Positions 61,509-64,000 of a DNA stretch of 64,000 bases are shown here, one piece after another. The stretch is from contig JAWKIR010000003.1 of NCBI GenBank assembly GCA_041394245.1, positions 1-64,000 on the forward strand, given 5' to 3'. The notes beneath the pieces were generated by a model, which saw nothing but the letters and a program-made list of their open reading frames with translations, was not told where the DNA came from and ran no database searches. The position numbers and the translations under genes are program-made. Position 1 is the first letter of the stretch. Every line of letters starts with the position of its first letter. Origin of the DNA: Acidimicrobiales bacterium. Lineage in GTDB: Bacteria > Actinomycetota > Acidimicrobiia > Acidimicrobiales > Aldehydirespiratoraceae.

Positions 61509-61516
61509 GCCGGGCC

Positions 61517-62299
61517 ATGAGTGACTTTGTGAAGTTCGAACGAGACACGGCGCCGGGCGTCGCCACGATCCGCATCGACCGCCCGAAGGTCAACGCGATC
61601 AATGGCGATGTACTCGCCGGCGTGCTGTCGATCTGCGAGCAACTCGTCGACGACACCGACACCCGTGCGGTGGTGCTCACCGGCGGTGAACGCAACTTCG
61701 CGGCCGGGGCCGACATCACGGCATTCCCCGACTTCGACCGTGAGGCGGCGCTCGAGTTCTCGCGCTACTTCAACCGCGCCGCGCTGGCGCTCGAGAACCT
61801 TCCCCAGGTCACCGTCGCCGCGATCAACGGGTACGCGCTCGGTGGTGGCCTCGAGCTGGCGCTCGCCACCGACTTCCGGATCGCCGCCACCGATGCCCGG
61901 CTCGGCATGCCCGAGATCCTTCTCGGCATCATCCCCGGCGGCGGCGGCACGCAACGCCTGAGCCGACTCGCCGGTATCACCCTGGCCAAGGATCTCGTCT
62001 ACTCCGGTCGCCACATGACCGCCGACGAGGCGCTCGCGGCCCGCATCATCTCGTCGGTCCACGAACCCGACGAGGTGCAGGCAGCCGCCGTCGACCTCGC
62101 GGCCCGCTATGCCGGCGGACCCGCCTCGCTGCGCATCGCGAAACGGGTGATGCTCGCGGGATACCACGAGCCGCTCGACGCCGCCGTCGAGATCGAGGCG
62201 CAGGGGTTCGCCGACACCTTCGCGACCGAGGACAAGGTCACGGGCGTCGCCAGCTTCATGGAGCACGGGCCGGGCAAGGCGACCTTCACCGGCCGCTGA
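61517..62299 (+). CDS. Enoyl-CoA hydratase
   Basis: This 260-aa crotonase has an oxyanion-hole segment FAAGADITAFPDF, INGYALGGGLELALATDF and both catalytic Glu regions: PEILLGIIPGGGGTQRL is the classic hydratase signature. It hydrates trans-2-enoyl-CoA in fatty-acid or amino-acid degradation. The start follows a leaderless -10. It is convergent with an ABC-2 exporter operon. Confidence 0.92.
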   Translation: MSDFVKFERDTAPGVATIRIDRPKVNAINGDVLAGVLSICEQLVDDTDTRAVVLTGGERNFAAGADITAFPDFDREAALEFSRYFNRAALALENLPQVTVAAINGYALGGGLELALATDFRIAATDARLGMPEILLGIIPGGGGTQRLSRLAGITLAKDLVYSGRHMTADEALAARIISSVHEPDEVQAAAVDLAARYAGGPASLRIAKRVMLAGYHEPLDAAVEIEAQGFADTFATEDKVTGVASFMEHGPGKATFTGR

Positions 62300-62322
62300 G
62301 CCGGACCTCGGGGCGTTGGTGA

Positions 62323-63096
62323 TCAGGCGACTTCGAGATTGTTGAGGCGAAACGTCGCGAGCGCGAGCGCCGCCACCGCCACGACGAGCGGCACCACGAT
62401 GCCCGCCACCTGCGACAGGTCGCCGAGGGCGATGTCGACCCCGGTGCGGTCGGTCAGGATCGAGCTGAGGTAGCCACGCACGGCGACCTTCGCCGCCGCG
62501 CTGCCGAAGCTCGCGACGAGCCCCTCCCAGATGAGGATGTAGCCGAGCCCCCACACGATCGGGTTCTTCACCACCAACCCGAGCAGCACGAAGATGGCGC
62601 TGTAGGCGAGGATGCCGACGATGGTGGCGATCACCGAGGCGACCACCAGCTCGGATCCGGCATCGAGCAGGATCGCGGTCAGGGTCATCGGGATCAGGGT
62701 CAGCGGCAGGCTGACCGTGAGCGCGGCGAACCATGCGCCGACGGCCACCCCAGAACGGGGCATCGGCCGGAGCCAGAGGTAGACGAGCGTGCCGTCCTCG
62801 CGGGTGTCGCCCAACGACGCACCGGCGAACACGAGGGCGACGATCGGCACCAGCAGCGTGAACCCGATCAGCGAGACGACGAACACCCCGTCCTCGAGCT
62901 GCTGCAGCGCGATGTCGGCAGGGGACAACGGGGGGAACTGTTGGTCCGGGGCGGCCCGACCGACGAGCCAGCCGAGGAGCACGACGATGCCGCCGATGCA
63001 GATCAGTGCGGTCACCCTCCCACGAGTGAGAAGTTGGCGGACCAGGACCCGGTAGACGACGCGAATCGTGTCGATGACGTTGACCGTGCCGCTCAT
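62323..63096 (-). CDS. ABC-2 type transporter permease
   Basis: This 257-aa membrane protein has about six helices (ALICIGGIVVLLGWLVG, FVVSLIGFTLLVPIVALVFAGASLG, GILAYSAIFVLLGLVV, VAGIVVPLVVAVAALALATF). EDGTLVYLWLRPMPRSG is a family-typical cytoplasmic loop. It overlaps the stop of the ATPase gene by ATGA. Exports an unknown substrate with the ATPase. Confidence 0.85.
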   Translation of the reverse strand: MSGTVNVIDTIRVVYRVLVRQLLTRGRVTALICIGGIVVLLGWLVGRAAPDQQFPPLSPADIALQQLEDGVFVVSLIGFTLLVPIVALVFAGASLGDTREDGTLVYLWLRPMPRSGVAVGAWFAALTVSLPLTLIPMTLTAILLDAGSELVVASVIATIVGILAYSAIFVLLGLVVKNPIVWGLGYILIWEGLVASFGSAAAKVAVRGYLSSILTDRTGVDIALGDLSQVAGIVVPLVVAVAALALATFRLNNLEVA

Positions 63097-63998
63097 CGGC
63101 CCTCCACCAGGTATCGGAAGACGCTCTCGAGATCGTCATCGAGGGGTCGCACGCCCCGCAGCCGGACGTCGAGTTCGCGGGCGATGGGCGCGAGCTGGCG
63201 TCCGAACGTGTCGACGTCGGTCGTGTCGAGTTCGATGCCCTCGGCATCGACATGGGCCCCGTCGACGATGGATCGCCCGAGCAGGGCGGCGGCCAGGCGC
63301 CGCGGGTCGTCGGCCTCGACGCGGATGCGGTGCGGACGGTCGTCCATCAGCTCGCGGAGCGCGTGATAGTCGCCCGATGCGGCGAGGCGACCCTGGGCGA
63401 TGACGAGGATCCGCGATCCCAGCTTGGCCACCTCGTCGAGAACGTGACTGGAGACGAGGAGGCACTTCCCCGCTGCGGCGAGCTCGTTGAAGAGGGCGAT
63501 CATCCGACGGCGCTGCACCGGATCGAGGCCGGTGAGGGGCTCGTCGAGGATCAGGACCGCCGGATCGTTGACGAGGGCGGCCGCCAGCTTCACCCGTTGG
63601 CGCATCCCCTTGCTGTAGGCACCCACGCTCTTGGTGTCGGTCGCATCCAGCTGCACGATGTCGAGCACACGACGCGCCGCGGCGGCCGGGTCGTCGACCC
63701 CGTGCATCATCGCGGCGATCTCGACGAACTGGCGGGCGTCGAGCCGGTCGAAGAGTCCGTCCTGTTGTGGCGCGAGGCCGATCTGTCCGCGCACTGCGGT
63801 GTCGGTGCGGGCGTCGCGGCCGAGCACGCGGACCGTGCCCCGGGTCGGCGGGGCCAACCCGCACAGCATCCGGAACAGGGTCGACTTGCCCGCACCGTTG
63901 GGTCCGAGCAGGGCGGTGATCCCCGGGCCGACGGTGAACGACACGTCGGACACGGCGACGACATCGCCGAAGGCCTTGGTGACGTTGGTGACCGACAC
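63093..63998 (-). CDS. ABC-2 type transporter ATP-binding protein
   Basis: This protein of about 301 aa has Walker A LLGPNGAGKSTLFRML, Q-loop GLAPQQDGLFDRLDA, signature YSKGMRQRVKLAAALV, Walker B VLILDEPLTGLDP and His in SSHVLDE. It is a DrrA/NatA-like exporter ATPase. GTG 63998 lies at the window edge; the true start may be further upstream. The permease gene is downstream and overlaps by 4 nt. Substrate unknown. Confidence 0.9.
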   Translation of the reverse strand: MSVTNVTKAFGDVVAVSDVSFTVGPGITALLGPNGAGKSTLFRMLCGLAPPTRGTVRVLGRDARTDTAVRGQIGLAPQQDGLFDRLDARQFVEIAAMMHGVDDPAAAARRVLDIVQLDATDTKSVGAYSKGMRQRVKLAAALVNDPAVLILDEPLTGLDPVQRRRMIALFNELAAAGKCLLVSSHVLDEVAKLGSRILVIAQGRLAASGDYHALRELMDDRPHRIRVEADDPRRLAAALLGRSIVDGAHVDAEGIELDTTDVDTFGRQLAPIARELDVRLRGVRPLDDDLESVFRYLVEGR

Positions 63999-64000
63999 CA

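Overview
The window is GC-rich and densely packed on both strands. Many genes overlap by 4 nt (ATGA or GTGA), and many starts lie 6-8 nt downstream of a TANNNT hexamer, the leaderless layout known from Actinobacteria. A DUF222/13E12-type HNH gene, an actinobacterial-type LeuA, sterol/fatty-acyl genes and a flagellar export operon suggest a motile actinobacterium, perhaps Acidimicrobiia. The lineage is inferred from gene content, not from a marker gene. No rRNA, tRNA, CRISPR array or prophage was seen, and no stretch over about 300 nt lacks a gene.

Layout. 1-9.9 kb: type IV pilus genes (pilT partial, pilB, three minor-prepilin-like genes, a pilM-pilN fusion, pilO, a short PilP-like gene) with an HDOD protein and a diguanylate cyclase. 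9.9-12.6 kb: a LiaF-like protein, a CheB-like pseudoenzyme and an HDOD-GGDEF protein. 12.7-17.9 kb: flagellar switch and export operon fliM-fliN-fliO-fliP-fliQ-fliR-flhB. 17.9-19.6 kb: an HNH gene with a LexA-type box on its start codon, followed by a 5'-truncated HIT gene. 19.6-27.8 kb: acyl-CoA synthetase, SDRs, enoyl-CoA hydratase, an M24 pair and an APH-like kinase. 27.8-34.7 kb: lipoproteins, a MaoC-like protein, a PQQ-repeat protein and an amidohydrolase. 34.7-41.1 kb: yqeC, a BMP-type nucleoside ABC transporter and a thioesterase. 41.0-42.9 kb: leuA with a leader-peptide attenuator. 42.9-56.2 kb: assorted hydrolases, a c-di-GMP protein, a PrmA-like methyltransferase, a Baeyer-Villiger-type monooxygenase and a thiolase-like protein. 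56.2-60.4 kb: a 1387-residue GAF/PAS/GGDEF/EAL protein. 60.4-64 kb: a redoxin interrupted by one in-frame UGA, an enoyl-CoA hydratase and an ABC-2 exporter.

The strongest observation is the redoxin at 60441-61478. A single UGA stands where Cys-containing relatives have the first active-site cysteine (W-UGA-G-C-R), the frame stays open for about 200 codons beyond it, and a short hairpin follows at bacterial SECIS distance. This is probably a selenoprotein. A yqeC-like selenium-trait gene lies in the same window. Other points of interest are an SOS-box-controlled leaderless HNH gene, the leu attenuator with a leaderless leader peptide, a divergent promoter with shared -10 bases, an apparently circularly permuted alkaline-phosphatase-superfamily enzyme, the PilM-PilN fusion and a FliM lacking the CheY-binding peptide.
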